From Halobellus sp. Atlit-31R (GTDB lineage Archaea; Halobacteriota; Halobacteria; Halobacteriales; Haloferacaceae): a stretch of DNA of 64,000 nucleotides. The position numbers were made by a program, and so were the translations under genes. Below, one piece after another: positions 35,273 to 44,408 of this stretch (its first letter is position 1; the number at the start of each line of letters is the position of its first letter). Below the pieces are notes generated by a model. That model had not been told where the DNA came from. It ran no database searches and saw only the letters and a program-made list of their open reading frames with translations. The stretch spans positions 62,001 to 126,000 of the forward strand of contig QPLR01000002.1 in the NCBI GenBank assembly GCA_003665935.1, in the 5' to 3' direction.

Positions 35273-35368
35273 GCGGGGTCACCGGCAGCCGACTCACCCG
35301 CGGTGCCGACGACCGAGCGGGATCACCGGCAGCCGGCTCACCAGCCTTGCTGACGACCGAGCGGAGTC
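35264..35368. repeat. 44-bp degenerate tandem repeat over the cofH stop codon
   Basis: Units at 35264-35307 and 35308-35351 match at 37 of 44 positions. A partial third unit (35352-35368) follows. Each begins GACGAC(T/C)GAGCGG; the first holds the cofH TGA at 35270-35272. Confidence 0.85.
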
Positions 35369-35426
35369 GTCGACCATCGCTCTCGGCCGGAGTCTTATTA
35401 CCTCCGGCTGCCAATCGGTTGTCACG

Positions 35427-36584
35427 ATGAAGATCGCACTGCTCGGCGTCGGCCAGGCCGGCGGCAAAGTCGCCGACGCGATCCTGGGTTACGAGGCGGC
35501 GAGCGGCGTCGACTTCGTCACCGACGCGGTCGCCATCAACTCTGCGAAGGCGGACCTGCTCGGACTCGAGCGAATCCCGGTGTCGCGCCGCGTCCTCGTC
35601 GGCCAGTCCCGCGTGAAGGGTCACGGCTGCGGGGCCGACAACGAACTCGGCGTGACCGTCGCCGAAGAGAGCCTCGACGAAATCCGCGGCGCGGTCGACG
35701 AGCTCCCGGTCCACGACGTGGACGCGTTCCTGATCGCCGCCGGCCTCGGCGGCGGCACCGGAAGCGGTGCGGCCCCGGTCATCGCCCGCGAGCTCTCGCG
35801 GCTCTACACGGAGCCGATCTACGGGCTGGGCGTCCTCCCCGGAAGCGACGAGGGCGGCATCTACACGCTGAACGCCGCCCGTTCGTTCCAGACGTTCGTC
35901 CGGGAAGTGGACAATCTGCTCGTCTTCGACAACGACACTTGGCGGCGGTCGGGTGAGAGCCTCCACGGCGGCTACGCGGCCATCAACGAGGAGATCGCCC
36001 GACGTCTCGGCGTCCTCCTCGGCGCGGGCGAAGTGTCGAGCGCGCCCGTCCCGGAGTCGGTCGTCGACGCCTCCGAGATCATCAACACGCTGGCCGGCGG
36101 TGGTGTGACGACGATCGGCTACGCCAACTCGCGGCTCGAACGCGCCCCACGGGGGCTGTTTGGCCGCCGCGAGACCACGCCGAACGACTCGGACGTGGTC
36201 AATCGGATCACGGCCTCCGTGCGGCAGGCGACGCTGGGGAACCTGACGCTTCCGGCGAACGTGGGGAGTACCGAGCGGGCGCTCGTCGTCGTCAGCGGCC
36301 CGCCGAAGTATCTCAACCGCAGGGGGATCGAGGAGGCGCGCCGCTGGCTCGAGTCCGAGACGGGGACGATGGAGGTGCGCGGCGGCGACTACCCGATCCC
36401 GGAGTCCAGCTACGTCGCGACGCTCGTCGTCCTCGCGGGCGTCACCGACGTGCCGCGGATCAGAGAGCTCCGACAGGTCGCCCGCGAGACGCAGCAGAAC
36501 CTCGAGGCCCGCGCCGCGGAGCGTCCGGACGCGCTCCGCGATCTCGTCTGGGGCGACGACGGCGGTCTCGACCCGCTGTTCTGA
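35427..36584 (+). CDS. cetZ: Tubulin/FtsZ-family protein CetZ (copy beside cofH)
   Basis: A 385-residue CetZ, a tubulin-like GTPase of haloarchaea linked to cell shape and motility. The N-terminal LLGVGQAGGKVAD and the tubulin signature GLGGGTGSGAAP (about residues 107-118) bind GTP. The T7-like region VVDASEIINTLAGGGVTTIGYA is present. The C-terminal tail is short and ends DPLF, like the second copy. TTATTACC about 28 nt upstream of the ATG suggests a leaderless mRNA. Compared with the copy at 39876-41057 it has a shorter C-terminal acidic tail. Confidence 0.94.
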   Translation: MKIALLGVGQAGGKVADAILGYEAASGVDFVTDAVAINSAKADLLGLERIPVSRRVLVGQSRVKGHGCGADNELGVTVAEESLDEIRGAVDELPVHDVDAFLIAAGLGGGTGSGAAPVIARELSRLYTEPIYGLGVLPGSDEGGIYTLNAARSFQTFVREVDNLLVFDNDTWRRSGESLHGGYAAINEEIARRLGVLLGAGEVSSAPVPESVVDASEIINTLAGGGVTTIGYANSRLERAPRGLFGRRETTPNDSDVVNRITASVRQATLGNLTLPANVGSTERALVVVSGPPKYLNRRGIEEARRWLESETGTMEVRGGDYPIPESSYVATLVVLAGVTDVPRIRELRQVARETQQNLEARAAERPDALRDLVWGDDGGLDPLF

Positions 36585-36651
36585 GCGCGCCGACGCTCAC
36601 GGCCGCGACCGTGGCACAGACTCAAGTCCGCTCCGACCCTCCTCTCTGTCG

Positions 36652-37200
36652 ATGATGGTCACTACGCACGTGGCCGCCGGCCTCCTCCTCGCTGCGCCCG
36701 TGGCGTACGTCGCGCCGGAACTGGCCGTTCCGGCCGCCGCGGGGGCCGTTCTCGGCGGCGTCCTCCCGGACGTGGATCTGTTCGTCGGCGTCCACCGCAA
36801 GACGCTGCACTTCCCGGTGTACTACTCCTTCGCCGGCGTTCTCGCCGCCGCCGTCGCCCTCGCTACCCCGACGCCGCTCACCGTCGCGGCCGCGCTCTTC
36901 CTGCTCGCAGCCGGGGTGCACTCGCTATCTGACTGGTTCGGCGCGGGCGAAGAGCTCAGACCGTGGGAGCGCACCTCCGACCGGGCGGTCTACCTCCACC
37001 CGCGCCGCCGGTGGCTCCGCCCTCGCTACGTCGTCCGCTACGACGGCGCGCCGGAAGATCTGCTCTTGACCGTCGCCCTGGCGGTCCCCGCGGCAGTGAC
37101 GTTCGACGGCTGGCTGCGCGCGCTGGTCGCCGGCGGCGTGCTCCTGGCGGCGGCGTACACACTGTTCAGAAAGCGGGTTCCGGACTGGCTCGGCGTCTGA
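36652..37200 (+). CDS. Membrane-bound metal-dependent hydrolase, YdjM-like
   Basis: A 182-residue integral membrane protein of the YdjM/metal-dependent hydrolase group. The motif THVAAGLLLA at the N terminus, VLPDVDLFVGVHRKTLHFPV (about residues 37-56) and GVHSLSDWFG (about 87-96) supply the conserved His and Asp set. About four to five membrane helices are visible. The biochemical activity has not been proven for most of this family. Two ATGs stand side by side at 36652 and 36655, and either could start. Confidence 0.85.
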   Translation: MMVTTHVAAGLLLAAPVAYVAPELAVPAAAGAVLGGVLPDVDLFVGVHRKTLHFPVYYSFAGVLAAAVALATPTPLTVAAALFLLAAGVHSLSDWFGAGEELRPWERTSDRAVYLHPRRRWLRPRYVVRYDGAPEDLLLTVALAVPAAVTFDGWLRALVAGGVLLAAAYTLFRKRVPDWLGV

Positions 37201-37220
37201 GCGGCCCGCGTCGGCGCGGC

Positions 37221-38390
37221 TCAGTCGGCCGACGTCGCCGGCGACTTCACGGAGAGCGGCCCGTCCCGCCGCGCCACGTCGCGGTAGCGTTCGCCGTGGA
37301 CGTCGGCGGCCGTGATCGCTTCCGCGACCGGCTCGGAGAGCCACCGGCCCGCCGCCGGCCGTCCCTCGAAGTCGTCTCTGCGCAGCCCGTCCGGCAGATA
37401 CCGGTCGTACACCGGCAGTCGCTCGTACAGCGGGACGCCGGCGGCCGCCGCGATCTCCTCGAGCTCCCGGAGCGCGGGCCAGGCGTACTCGGGGTTGATG
37501 TAGTCCTCCGTGACGGGAGAGACGCCGCCGAGGTCGTCGACGCCGCAGTCGAGGAGTTCGCGCGTCGGGGAGAGATTCGGCGGGACCTGCACCGACACTT
37601 CGGGCGGCAGCGCGGCGCGCGCCATCGCGACGGTCCGTCGCATCGTCTCGACCGACGGCTGCTCGAAGTCCGAGCGCTCGTTCGGGACGACGTTCTGGAC
37701 GATCACCTCCTGGACGTGGTCGTAGCGCTCGTGGAGCGCTCGGATCGCGAGCAGGCTCTCGGCGCGGTCGCGCCACGACTCGCCGATGCCAACGAGCAGG
37801 CCCGTGGTGAACGGAACGCCGGCCTCGCCCGCGGCACGGATCGTGTTCAGCCGCTGGCCGGGCGTCTTCCGTCGCCGGCCCGAGTGTGCGCGGACGTCGG
37901 CGGTCGTCTCGAGCATCACGCCCATACTCGCGTTGACCGGTGCGAGCCGCTCGAAGTCGGTCTCGGTCAGATCGCCCGGATTCGAGTGCGGGAGGAGCCC
38001 CTCCTCGAGTGCGATCTCACAGCAGTCGCGCAGGTAGCCGAGGATGTCGTCGTAGCCCCACTCGGCGAGCTGGTCGTGGATCGCCGTGTAGCGGTCGTCC
38101 GGCTCGTCGCCGAATGTGAAAAGCGCCTCCGTGCAGCCGGCGTCGGCGCCGACGCGGAGGCGTTCGCGGACCTCCGCGAGCGAGAGCAGCGTGGCCTCGC
38201 CGGGGACGTCGTAGTAAGTGCAGTACGTGCAGGTGTAGCGACAGGCGGTCGTCAGCGGCAGGAAGACGTTCCGCGAGAAAGTGAGTTCCGGCGCGGCCGC
38301 GACATCGGCGGGCGCCACCGACAGCAGTCGGTGGACCGCCGGCTCCTCGATCTCGACGTCGACGCCGTACTCCGCAGCCGCGGGGAACAT
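37221..38390 (-). CDS. cofG: FO synthase subunit 1 (radical SAM CofG)
   Basis: A 389-residue CofG that completes FO synthesis after CofH. The radical SAM motif is C50-x3-C54-x2-C57 (CRYTCTYC), followed by the glycine/acidic motif FTFGDEPDDRY. C-terminal elements VQNVVPNERSDFEQP and VPPNLSP are typical. The ATG at 38390 is preceded by GGAG 7 nt away, and a TTTTTGT stretch near 38436 may be its own promoter. It lies 64 nt downstream of cofC, in the run cetZ - secreted protein - cofC - cofG. Confidence 0.95.
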   Translation of the reverse strand: MFPAAAEYGVDVEIEEPAVHRLLSVAPADVAAAPELTFSRNVFLPLTTACRYTCTYCTYYDVPGEATLLSLAEVRERLRVGADAGCTEALFTFGDEPDDRYTAIHDQLAEWGYDDILGYLRDCCEIALEEGLLPHSNPGDLTETDFERLAPVNASMGVMLETTADVRAHSGRRRKTPGQRLNTIRAAGEAGVPFTTGLLVGIGESWRDRAESLLAIRALHERYDHVQEVIVQNVVPNERSDFEQPSVETMRRTVAMARAALPPEVSVQVPPNLSPTRELLDCGVDDLGGVSPVTEDYINPEYAWPALRELEEIAAAAGVPLYERLPVYDRYLPDGLRRDDFEGRPAAGRWLSEPVAEAITAADVHGERYRDVARRDGPLSVKSPATSAD

Positions 38391-38454
38391 CGTGCTCTCC
38401 TTTCACGGTCGGATGTACAAAAACGGTCCTACTCCGGAGACGACGGCCGCCCGC

Positions 38455-39105
38455 TCACGACCTGTCGATACCGACCCGACCCCCGTCGACGGCGACCGCG
38501 AAGCCGGCGTCGCGGAGCCACTCTGCGGCGCGCCCCCGCCCGTGCAACAGCACCTCCGCCAGATCGGTCGGCTCGTCGACGTCGGTCGCCAGCCGCATCG
38601 AGTCGACGGTGCCGACCGCGAGGCCCGCTGTCTCGGCGAGCCGTCGGTGATCTCGGTAGGACGCGCCGTGGTAGTCGACGCCGAAGGCGGGATCGCGAAC
38701 GACCAGGGCGTTCGTCCCGCCGCCGCGCCCGGGCGCGATCGCGACGTCGCCGCCGACGGCGAACAACCGCTGCAGGGCAGTCGGCGTCGCCAGCGCGAGG
38801 TCCGCCATCACGACCGCCAGTTCGGGCTCCTCGCGGCCGATCCGATCCAGTCCGGCGTTGACCGCGGCCGTGAGCGACCGGTCGTCGACGGTTCGTGGGA
38901 GATCCGCCAGCCGGTCGTCGACGCCGTCCGCGTCCTCGTCCAGCGGGGTCGACAGCAGGAGCTCCGGGGTGTGTCCGGCGTCGCAGATCGCGTCGACGAC
39001 GTCGCAGAGCATCGCGAGCGAGAAGCTCTGTCGCTCTGTGAGCGAGAGCGGGGGGTCGAGGCGGCTCTTCGGGTTCTGGGCCGTGTACGGAACGAGAACT
39101 CGCAT
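38455..39105 (-). CDS. cofC: 2-phospho-L-lactate guanylyltransferase CofC
   Basis: A 216-residue nucleotidyltransferase that activates 2-phospho-L-lactate with GTP for the F420 tail. The N-terminal RVLVPYTAQNPKSRLDPPLS is the NTP-binding start, and VVMADLALATP plus APGRGGGTNALVV form the rest of the active site. The ATG at 39105 fits the family start. It begins 16 nt after the stop of the upstream secreted-protein gene. Confidence 0.94.
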   Translation of the reverse strand: MRVLVPYTAQNPKSRLDPPLSLTERQSFSLAMLCDVVDAICDAGHTPELLLSTPLDEDADGVDDRLADLPRTVDDRSLTAAVNAGLDRIGREEPELAVVMADLALATPTALQRLFAVGGDVAIAPGRGGGTNALVVRDPAFGVDYHGASYRDHRRLAETAGLAVGTVDSMRLATDVDEPTDLAEVLLHGRGRAAEWLRDAGFAVAVDGGRVGIDRS

Positions 39106-39121
39106 CGCGGAAACGGGTGCG

Positions 39122-39907
39122 TTAGCCGAGCTTGTCGTGGCCCTGCTGCTGGGACCGCCAGTACAGGAAGCCGCCGACGAGGAGCCCGACGACGAGCAGT
39201 CCACCGACGCCGTACAGCGCGTACTGCATCAGCTGGTTCGACTGCTGAGTCTCCTGGGCCTGCTCTCGGGCTTGATCTGCGAGGTCGACTGCGAGCGAGA
39301 ACTCCTCGCCGTCGTAGGCGTCGATCGCGTTCTGGAGCGACCGCTCGGCCTGCTGGGAGTCGACCTGCTCTACGGCCGCGGCCGCCTCGTCGATCGAGCC
39401 GCGCGCCTCGCGGCTCTCGCTTGTGTAGTACGTCGCGTCCCAGGTCTCGATCGCGTTCGTCGATCCGCCTTCACGCGTCTGTTCGAGCGCGATCACGGTG
39501 AACGACTGCGGGGGGTCGTAGGAGTACTGCTCGACGGTCGGGACGGTGCCGGTCACTTCGACCACGATTTCGCTCGTCCCGTCGTCGGCGGACACCTGCG
39601 CGTCCGAGAACGACTGGCCGTCGAAGGACTCCTGGCTGACCTTCGCGCCGGTCTGGTCGTAGTAGTAGACCGTCCACGTCACGTCGGTCAGCTCGGTGCT
39701 CCCGGCGAGCGTCCACGACTCCAGCGAGGGGTTCTGATACAGCTCGGTCAACGTCGCTGTTGCGGTGACCTGCGTTCCGACCTCGGCGTCGCTGACGACG
39801 TCCGAGTCGCCGACGGAGACGGCGGCTGCGGGGACCGTGGCGACCGAGAGGACGAAAAGACAGGCGAGCGCGAGCTTAGAAAAGCGACTCCAGCTCGTCT
39901 TCGTCAT
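39122..39907 (-). CDS. Exported or membrane-anchored protein of unknown function, overlapping cetZ
   Basis: A 261-residue protein. An N-terminal Sec-type signal peptide (KLALACLFVLSVATVPAAA) precedes an extracellular beta-rich domain (about residues 30-150) with several tyrosine pairs. A helical glutamine-rich segment follows (EQVDSQQAERSLQ to QETQQSNQ), then a C-terminal transmembrane helix (ALYGVGGLLVVGLLVGGFLYW) and a short tail. The first 10 codons overlap the last codons of cetZ (39876-39907) in another frame, so the signal peptide start and the CetZ tail share DNA. Role unknown; the tight linkage suggests coupled expression with CetZ. Confidence 0.85.
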   Translation of the reverse strand: MTKTSWSRFSKLALACLFVLSVATVPAAAVSVGDSDVVSDAEVGTQVTATATLTELYQNPSLESWTLAGSTELTDVTWTVYYYDQTGAKVSQESFDGQSFSDAQVSADDGTSEIVVEVTGTVPTVEQYSYDPPQSFTVIALEQTREGGSTNAIETWDATYYTSESREARGSIDEAAAAVEQVDSQQAERSLQNAIDAYDGEEFSLAVDLADQAREQAQETQQSNQLMQYALYGVGGLLVVGLLVGGFLYWRSQQQGHDKLG

Positions 39908-41057
39908 CGTTTATGAGATTCTCCAGATTGTCTTCGCTCTCCTCCCGGATGTCGTCGATGTTGTCCTGTGCTTCGATGGCGACCTGCTGGAGCTCCTTGA
40001 TCCGCGGCACGTTCGTCACGCCAGAGAGGAGAATGACGGACGCAACTTTGCCGGAGTCCGTGATGGGGTAGTCGCCGCCGCGGACTTCCATACTGCCGGT
40101 CTGCTCTTCGATCCACTTCCGACCGCGCTCTATTCCCTTCCGATTGAGATGCCGCGGGGGACCGGCCATCACGAGCAGCGCGCGTTCGGTACCCTCGATC
40201 TCACAGGGGAGCGTCAGGCGACCGAGCGCGGCCTTCCGCACGAGCGAGGTGATCCGGTTCGTCGTGTGAGCGGTGTCGAGTTCCTCTTCGTCGTTCCCGC
40301 CCGTGATCCGGGAGAGCAGGCCGCCGCTCGAGGACTCGTTCTCGACCGTCTCGGAGGCGTAGCCGACCGTCGAGACGCCGCCGCCGGCCAGCGTGTTGAT
40401 GATCTCCGAGGAGTCGACGACGCTCTCGGCCACTTCGCTGCCCTGGCCGACCTCGCCGGCTCCGAAGAGGACGCCGAAGCGGGTGACGATCTCCTCGTTG
40501 ATCTCGTCGTACCCGCCTTGGACGGACTCGCCGGTCTTCCGCCAGGCGTCGTTGTCGAAGACGAGCAGATTGTCGACTTCTCGGACGAACGTCTGGAACG
40601 ATCGGGCGGCGTTTAGCGTGTAGATGCCGCCCTCGTCGCTTCCGGGTAGGATCCCCAATCCGTAGACGGGTTCGGTGTAAATCCGCTGGAGATGTTTCGC
40701 GAGCACGGGCGAACCGCCGCTTCCGGTGCCGCCGCCGAGGCCGGCGACGACCAGGAACGCGTCGACTTCGTGAACCGGGATACTGTCGATCGCACCTTGT
40801 ACTTCGTCGATATCTTCCTCGGCGACCTCCGCGCCGAGTTCGTTGTCAGCGCCGACGCCGTGTCCTTTCACGCGCGACTGACCGATGAGGACCCGCTGGT
40901 CCTTCGGGATGTGTTCCAATCCCATCAGGTCGGCTTTCGCCGTGTTGACCGCGACCGCTGCGCGGACGATGTCAGAGTTGTGGCGCTTGTCGTACTCGAC
41001 GAATTTATCGACGATCTTTCCCCCGGCCTGCCCGAAACCGATCATTGCGAGCTTCAT
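39876..41057 (-). CDS. cetZ: Tubulin/FtsZ-family protein CetZ (operon with cofC/cofG)
   Basis: A 393-residue CetZ. It has MKLAMIGFGQAGGKIVDKF, the GTP-binding GLGGGTGSGGSPV, and GGIYTLNAARSFQTF, shared with the copy at 35427-36584. A long acidic C-terminal tail ends DEDELESLF. This tail type and the gene neighbourhood resemble CetZ1, the conserved shape and swimming protein of Haloferax; the assignment to CetZ1 is inference. Unlike many neighbours it has a ~25-nt leader with a GAGGGGA Shine-Dalgarno sequence, after TTTATG at 41105-41110. Confidence 0.95.
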   Translation of the reverse strand: MKLAMIGFGQAGGKIVDKFVEYDKRHNSDIVRAAVAVNTAKADLMGLEHIPKDQRVLIGQSRVKGHGVGADNELGAEVAEEDIDEVQGAIDSIPVHEVDAFLVVAGLGGGTGSGGSPVLAKHLQRIYTEPVYGLGILPGSDEGGIYTLNAARSFQTFVREVDNLLVFDNDAWRKTGESVQGGYDEINEEIVTRFGVLFGAGEVGQGSEVAESVVDSSEIINTLAGGGVSTVGYASETVENESSSGGLLSRITGGNDEEELDTAHTTNRITSLVRKAALGRLTLPCEIEGTERALLVMAGPPRHLNRKGIERGRKWIEEQTGSMEVRGGDYPITDSGKVASVILLSGVTNVPRIKELQQVAIEAQDNIDDIREESEDNLENLINDDEDELESLF

Positions 41058-41104
41058 GTGTCGGGTCCCCTCGCCATTGGGTGTATCCCAGTGCAAACGC
41101 GGAC

Positions 41105-41110
41105 ATAAAC
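41105..41110 (-). promoter_or_regulatory. TATA-like box for the cetZ operon
   Basis: TTTATG on the minus strand predicts initiation near 41082, giving a leader of about 25 nt that includes the GAGGGGA ribosome-binding site. Confidence 0.4.
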
Positions 41111-41233
41111 CTTGTGATGGTATGAAACGGCCGCGAGCGGCGGGAGTACCGCAAAATCGCACTACAGCGTCCGGAAGTTAATCACTGATTACACCTTCAC
41201 TCTCGGGGAGGGGGGCGCGATTTATGCCGTGTT

Positions 41234-41238
41234 AAAAA
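41234..41238 (-). terminator. Oligo-T terminator after the epimerase-like gene
   Basis: TTTTTAA on the minus strand lies about 28 nt beyond the stop at 41266 and is preceded by GGTGAACAC. Confidence 0.35.
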
Positions 41239-41265
41239 GTGTTCACCGGTGAGGGTACAGGGGTC

Positions 41266-42195
41266 TTACCCGGACGTCGTCGCTGCCGCGGCAGCATCTG
41301 CCTCGCCCGTGCGCCCGTTCAGGTACGATTCGAGCGTCGTGAGTTCGCCGACGCCCACGCCGAACGCGCCGACGTCGTTGTCGCTGGTGACGTTGTCGAA
41401 CTGCAGCGAGCGGTACTGGTCTTTCCCCATCGGGAACCCGGGGATCGCGTCGCCGATGGTGAGCCCCACCTTCGCGAGCCCCATCGGCACCGGGACGACG
41501 GTCGTCGACCGCCCGTCGGACTTGTGGATCATCCGCGCAATCTCCGCCAGCGTGAGCTTGTCCGGGCCGCCGATCTCGTAGATCTGGCCGACGTGGTCGT
41601 CCGATTCGATCGCGTCGGCGAGCATCGGTACGAGGTCGCCGACCCAGATCGGCTGGAACCGCGTCTTGCCACCGCCCGGCAGCGCACTGAGATACGGCGG
41701 CGCGAGCAGTTTCGTGAACGAGATGAACTCGCCGCCCTCGCCGAAGACGACCGAGGGGCGGAAGATCGTGTAGTCGAGGACGGACTCGGTGACGATCTCC
41801 TCGGCCTCGCCCTTCGAGCGGATGTACGCCGTCGGGCCGTCGGGGTCGGCACCGAGCGCGCTCATCTGGACGAGATGCCCGACGTCGTGTTTCTCGGCGG
41901 CGCGAACGACGTGCTCTGTGCCCTTTCGGTGGATTCGATCGTGCATCTGGTCGCCGCCGTTCGGCTTGAACAGCGGCGAGAGCGCGACCAGATTGTAGAC
42001 GGCGTCCATCCCCTCGAAGGCTCCGCGGATGGAGCCGTAGTCGGTGACGTTTCCCATCACTTTGTTGACGCCCTTGGGTAGATCTTCGCTACTTGGGCTC
42101 CGCGAGAGCGTCGTGACGTCGTGCCCACGCTCTTTCAGCTCCCGGCAAAGGGCGCTTCCGATGAATCCGCTTCCGCCGACGACGAGTACTTTCAT
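41266..42195 (-). CDS. NAD(P)-binding SDR protein, complex I NDUFA9-like
   Basis: A 309-residue atypical short-chain dehydrogenase. The Rossmann motif is [16 protein letters not shown] (residues 5-20), followed by [33 protein letters not shown] (Tyr-x3-Lys) and [12 protein letters not shown]. The overall pattern agrees with the NDUFA9 subgroup, which binds NAD(P)H and may help membrane complexes or act on isoprenoid/sugar substrates. The substrate is unknown. It is divergent from tmk. Confidence 0.9.
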   Translation of the reverse strand: MKVLVVGGSGFIGSALCRELKERGHDVTTLSRSPSSEDLPKGVNKVMGNVTDYGSIRGAFEGMDAVYNLVALSPLFKPNGGDQMHDRIHRKGTEHVVRAAEKHDVGHLVQMSALGADPDGPTAYIRSKGEAEEIVTESVLDYTIFRPSVVFGEGGEFISFTKLLAPPYLSALPGGGKTRFQPIWVGDLVPMLADAIESDDHVGQIYEIGGPDKLTLAEIARMIHKSDGRSTTVVPVPMGLAKVGLTIGDAIPGFPMGKDQYRSLQFDNVTSDNDVGAFGVGVGELTTLESYLNGRTGEADAAAAATTSG

Positions 42196-42288
42196 ATCCG
42201 TGATGTCTCTTCGTGGAGACGTAAAGGTAACTGCCGGCGTAGCGGGGAACTCGGTGGGACTTTACCTACCCCTCCGCCACGTCGAACT

Positions 42289-42888
42289 ATGCTCCTCACG
42301 CTCGAGGGACTGGACGGCAGCGGGAAGACCACCGCCTGGGAGGCGCTCAGAGACGAGTACCCCGACGCGGTCTTCACTCGCGAACCGACCGACTCGTGGT
42401 ACGGCGACGCGGTCGCCCGTTCGATGCGCGACGACGACGCCGATCCGCTCGCCGAACTCTTCCTGTTCACCGCCGATCACGCCGACCATCTTTCGCGCGT
42501 GGTCCGCCCGGCGCTCGCGGACGGCGCGCTCGTCGTCACTGACCGGTACACGGATTCGCGGTTCGCCTACCAGGCGGCGTCGCTGGCGGAGTCGTATCTC
42601 GCCGGCGGTCGCGACCCGCTGAACTACATCCGCGAGATCCACGAGGTGTTCACGCACCCGCCGGACGCGACGATCTATCTCGACGTCGACCCCGAGACGG
42701 CGGCCGAGCGGGCGGGCGCGACCAACAAATTCGAGCGCGTGGCGTATCTCGAACGAGTCCGCGAGAACTACGAGCGGCTCGTCGACGCCGAACCAGAGCG
42801 ATTCGTTCGCGTCGACGCGACGCGGCCGCTGCCGGACGTGATCGACGCCGTCCGGGACCACGCCGAGCGACTTACCGCCGACCGATAG
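42289..42888 (+). CDS. tmk: Thymidylate kinase
   Basis: A 199-residue dTMP kinase. The P-loop is [13 protein letters not shown] (about residues 5-17), the DR(Y/H) motif is [13 protein letters not shown], and the [15 protein letters not shown] strand supports nucleotide kinase identity. A TTTACC box about 26 nt upstream of the ATG predicts a leaderless mRNA. The gene is complete and stands alone. Confidence 0.94.
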   Translation: MLLTLEGLDGSGKTTAWEALRDEYPDAVFTREPTDSWYGDAVARSMRDDDADPLAELFLFTADHADHLSRVVRPALADGALVVTDRYTDSRFAYQAASLAESYLAGGRDPLNYIREIHEVFTHPPDATIYLDVDPETAAERAGATNKFERVAYLERVRENYERLVDAEPERFVRVDATRPLPDVIDAVRDHAERLTADR

Positions 42889-42915
42889 CCGCCGTCTTCG
42901 TCTCCCGCGAACCGC

Positions 42916-43236
42916 TCACTGCCGGTCAGGGAGGTCGAGCTCGTCGGGGGCCGGGATGTAGAGCGTGTCGATGGTGAACCCGAGCGCGAGCGGGAGCGCG
43001 ATGGCCGCACCGAGCAGCGCAGTCGCACCGAGATTCAGCCCGGCCCCGATCGGGAGCACGCCGAAGAAGATGAGCGTCGTCACGAGCAACGCGACCGGGA
43101 TGAGGACGAACGAGTAGACGACGTACCCCCACTGCGTCTGCAGTCGGAGGCGGAAGAATCGGGTCAGCACTGCTGCCAGCAGCGTGTGTACCACGAGCAC
43201 CGCCCCGAACAGCACCAGTCCGACGACCGAAACCAT
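42916..43236 (-). CDS. Small integral membrane protein, haloarchaeal
   Basis: A 106-residue protein with three hydrophobic helices: VGLVLFGAVLVVHTLLAAVL, YVVYSFVLIPVALLVTTLIFFGVL and GATALLGAAIALPLALGF. A short acidic tail ends DELDLPDRQ. It probably spans the cell membrane. No family with a known function is recognised. It is convergent with tmk, 27 nt away. Confidence 0.75.
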   Translation of the reverse strand: MVSVVGLVLFGAVLVVHTLLAAVLTRFFRLRLQTQWGYVVYSFVLIPVALLVTTLIFFGVLPIGAGLNLGATALLGAAIALPLALGFTIDTLYIPAPDELDLPDRQ

Positions 43237-43356
43237 ACCCGAGGTACGAACGCGGAGGACTTTACGCGTTCGGCTCCGACGCGGTCGCGCTCCGCTCGCG
43301 GCGCTGGCCCCCCGCCGTCCGCAGTCCGTTCCGTCGTCGCTTCCGTCGTCCTCGGC

Positions 43357-43590
43357 CTACTCGTCCAGCGAGATGTACGTCTTCGTGTCTGTGACGCCGG
43401 TGAACCCCTGCACCTCGGTTGCGGACGCACTGAGCACCTCGTACACTTCGGCGGCGTCCACCTCGGCGATGATGTCGTACGCGCCGGCGACGATGTGCGC
43501 CTCGGTCACGTTCGCGAGGCCTCGAATCGAGTCGAGGAGGCCCTCGGACTCGCCCGGGCCGGTCTTCACCAGTATGAACGCGTGCACCAT
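43357..43590 (-). CDS. Stand-alone RAM (Lrp/AsnC ligand-binding) domain protein
   Basis: A 77-residue protein consisting of one AsnC/RAM domain without a DNA-binding part: VHAFILVKTGPGESEGLLDS, then VTEAHIVAGAYDIIAEVDAAE, then GVTDTKTYISL. Such domains bind amino acids or other small ligands and form oligomers. It is divergent from trkA, which is followed by a second RAM-only gene at 44408, so the two bracket trkA. Confidence 0.9.
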   Translation of the reverse strand: MVHAFILVKTGPGESEGLLDSIRGLANVTEAHIVAGAYDIIAEVDAAEVYEVLSASATEVQGFTGVTDTKTYISLDE

Positions 43591-43724
43591 ACTTTCACGG
43601 TACGAGATGGCATAGCAAAGTGTTTGTGCTGGGAGGTCGTCGCGGAGCATCCAGAGCGTGTCGATCAGTCCGGAGGAACAGTCCGGAGAAACATTATTGA
43701 CGCCCGCCGGCGTAGATCACACAT

Positions 43725-44408
43725 ATGCGGTTTGTTATCATTGGTGCGGGTCGCGTCGGGCTCCGGACCGCCCGGGTTCTCAGGGAGGAGGGGCACCAGA
43801 TCGTGCTCGTCGAACGGGACCGCGACACTGCCGAGCGCGCCCGCGACGCCGGCTTCGAGGTCGTCGAGGGAGACGGCTCCCGTGAGGAGGTCCTCGCCGA
43901 GGCCGGTATCGAGGACGCGGACGGTCTCGGTGCGCTCACCGCCGACCTGAACGTGAACTTCGCGGCGTGTTCGATCGCGAAGCACCACCACACGTGGACG
44001 GTGCTCCGGGTCGACGAGGACTACCGCGAGGAGGTCTACCACCGGTACGCCGACGAGGTCGACGAAGTGGTCTACCCGGAGCGACTCGGTGCACTGGGGG
44101 CGAAGAACGCCCTGCTCGGCGGCACAGTCCAGGCGATCGCCGACGTCGCTCAGAACCTCCAGGTCGTCCTGATGACCGTCACCGAGGCGTCGCCGATGCG
44201 CGGCTACACGATCGAGGAGGTCGCGTTGCCCGCGAGCGCCCGGATCCTCGCCTTCGGCAAGGCCGACGAGCCGATGGCGCTGCCGCTGGCGGACGACTCC
44301 CTCGAGGTCGGCGACCGGCTCGCGGTGCTCGCGGACTTCGACGTCCTCGAGGAGGTCCGACAGCTCATCGTCGGGGAGACACTGGCGCCCGAGGGGGGTG
44401 TGGCCTGA
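43725..44408 (+). CDS. trkA: TrkA-type potassium regulatory protein (RCK N and C domains)
   Basis: A 227-residue RCK protein. The Rossmann motif FVIIGAGRVGLRTARVL at the N terminus binds NAD(H) or nucleotide, and the RCK-C domain occupies about residues 140-220 (MRGYTIEEVALP, then EVGDRLAVLADFDVLEEV). It gates a Trk/Ktr-type K+ channel, which matters for osmotic balance in halophiles; no channel gene is adjacent. Its TGA overlaps the ATG of the next RAM protein (TGATG), so the two are co-translated. Confidence 0.9.
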   Translation: MRFVIIGAGRVGLRTARVLREEGHQIVLVERDRDTAERARDAGFEVVEGDGSREEVLAEAGIEDADGLGALTADLNVNFAACSIAKHHHTWTVLRVDEDYREEVYHRYADEVDEVVYPERLGALGAKNALLGGTVQAIADVAQNLQVVLMTVTEASPMRGYTIEEVALPASARILAFGKADEPMALPLADDSLEVGDRLAVLADFDVLEEVRQLIVGETLAPEGGVA

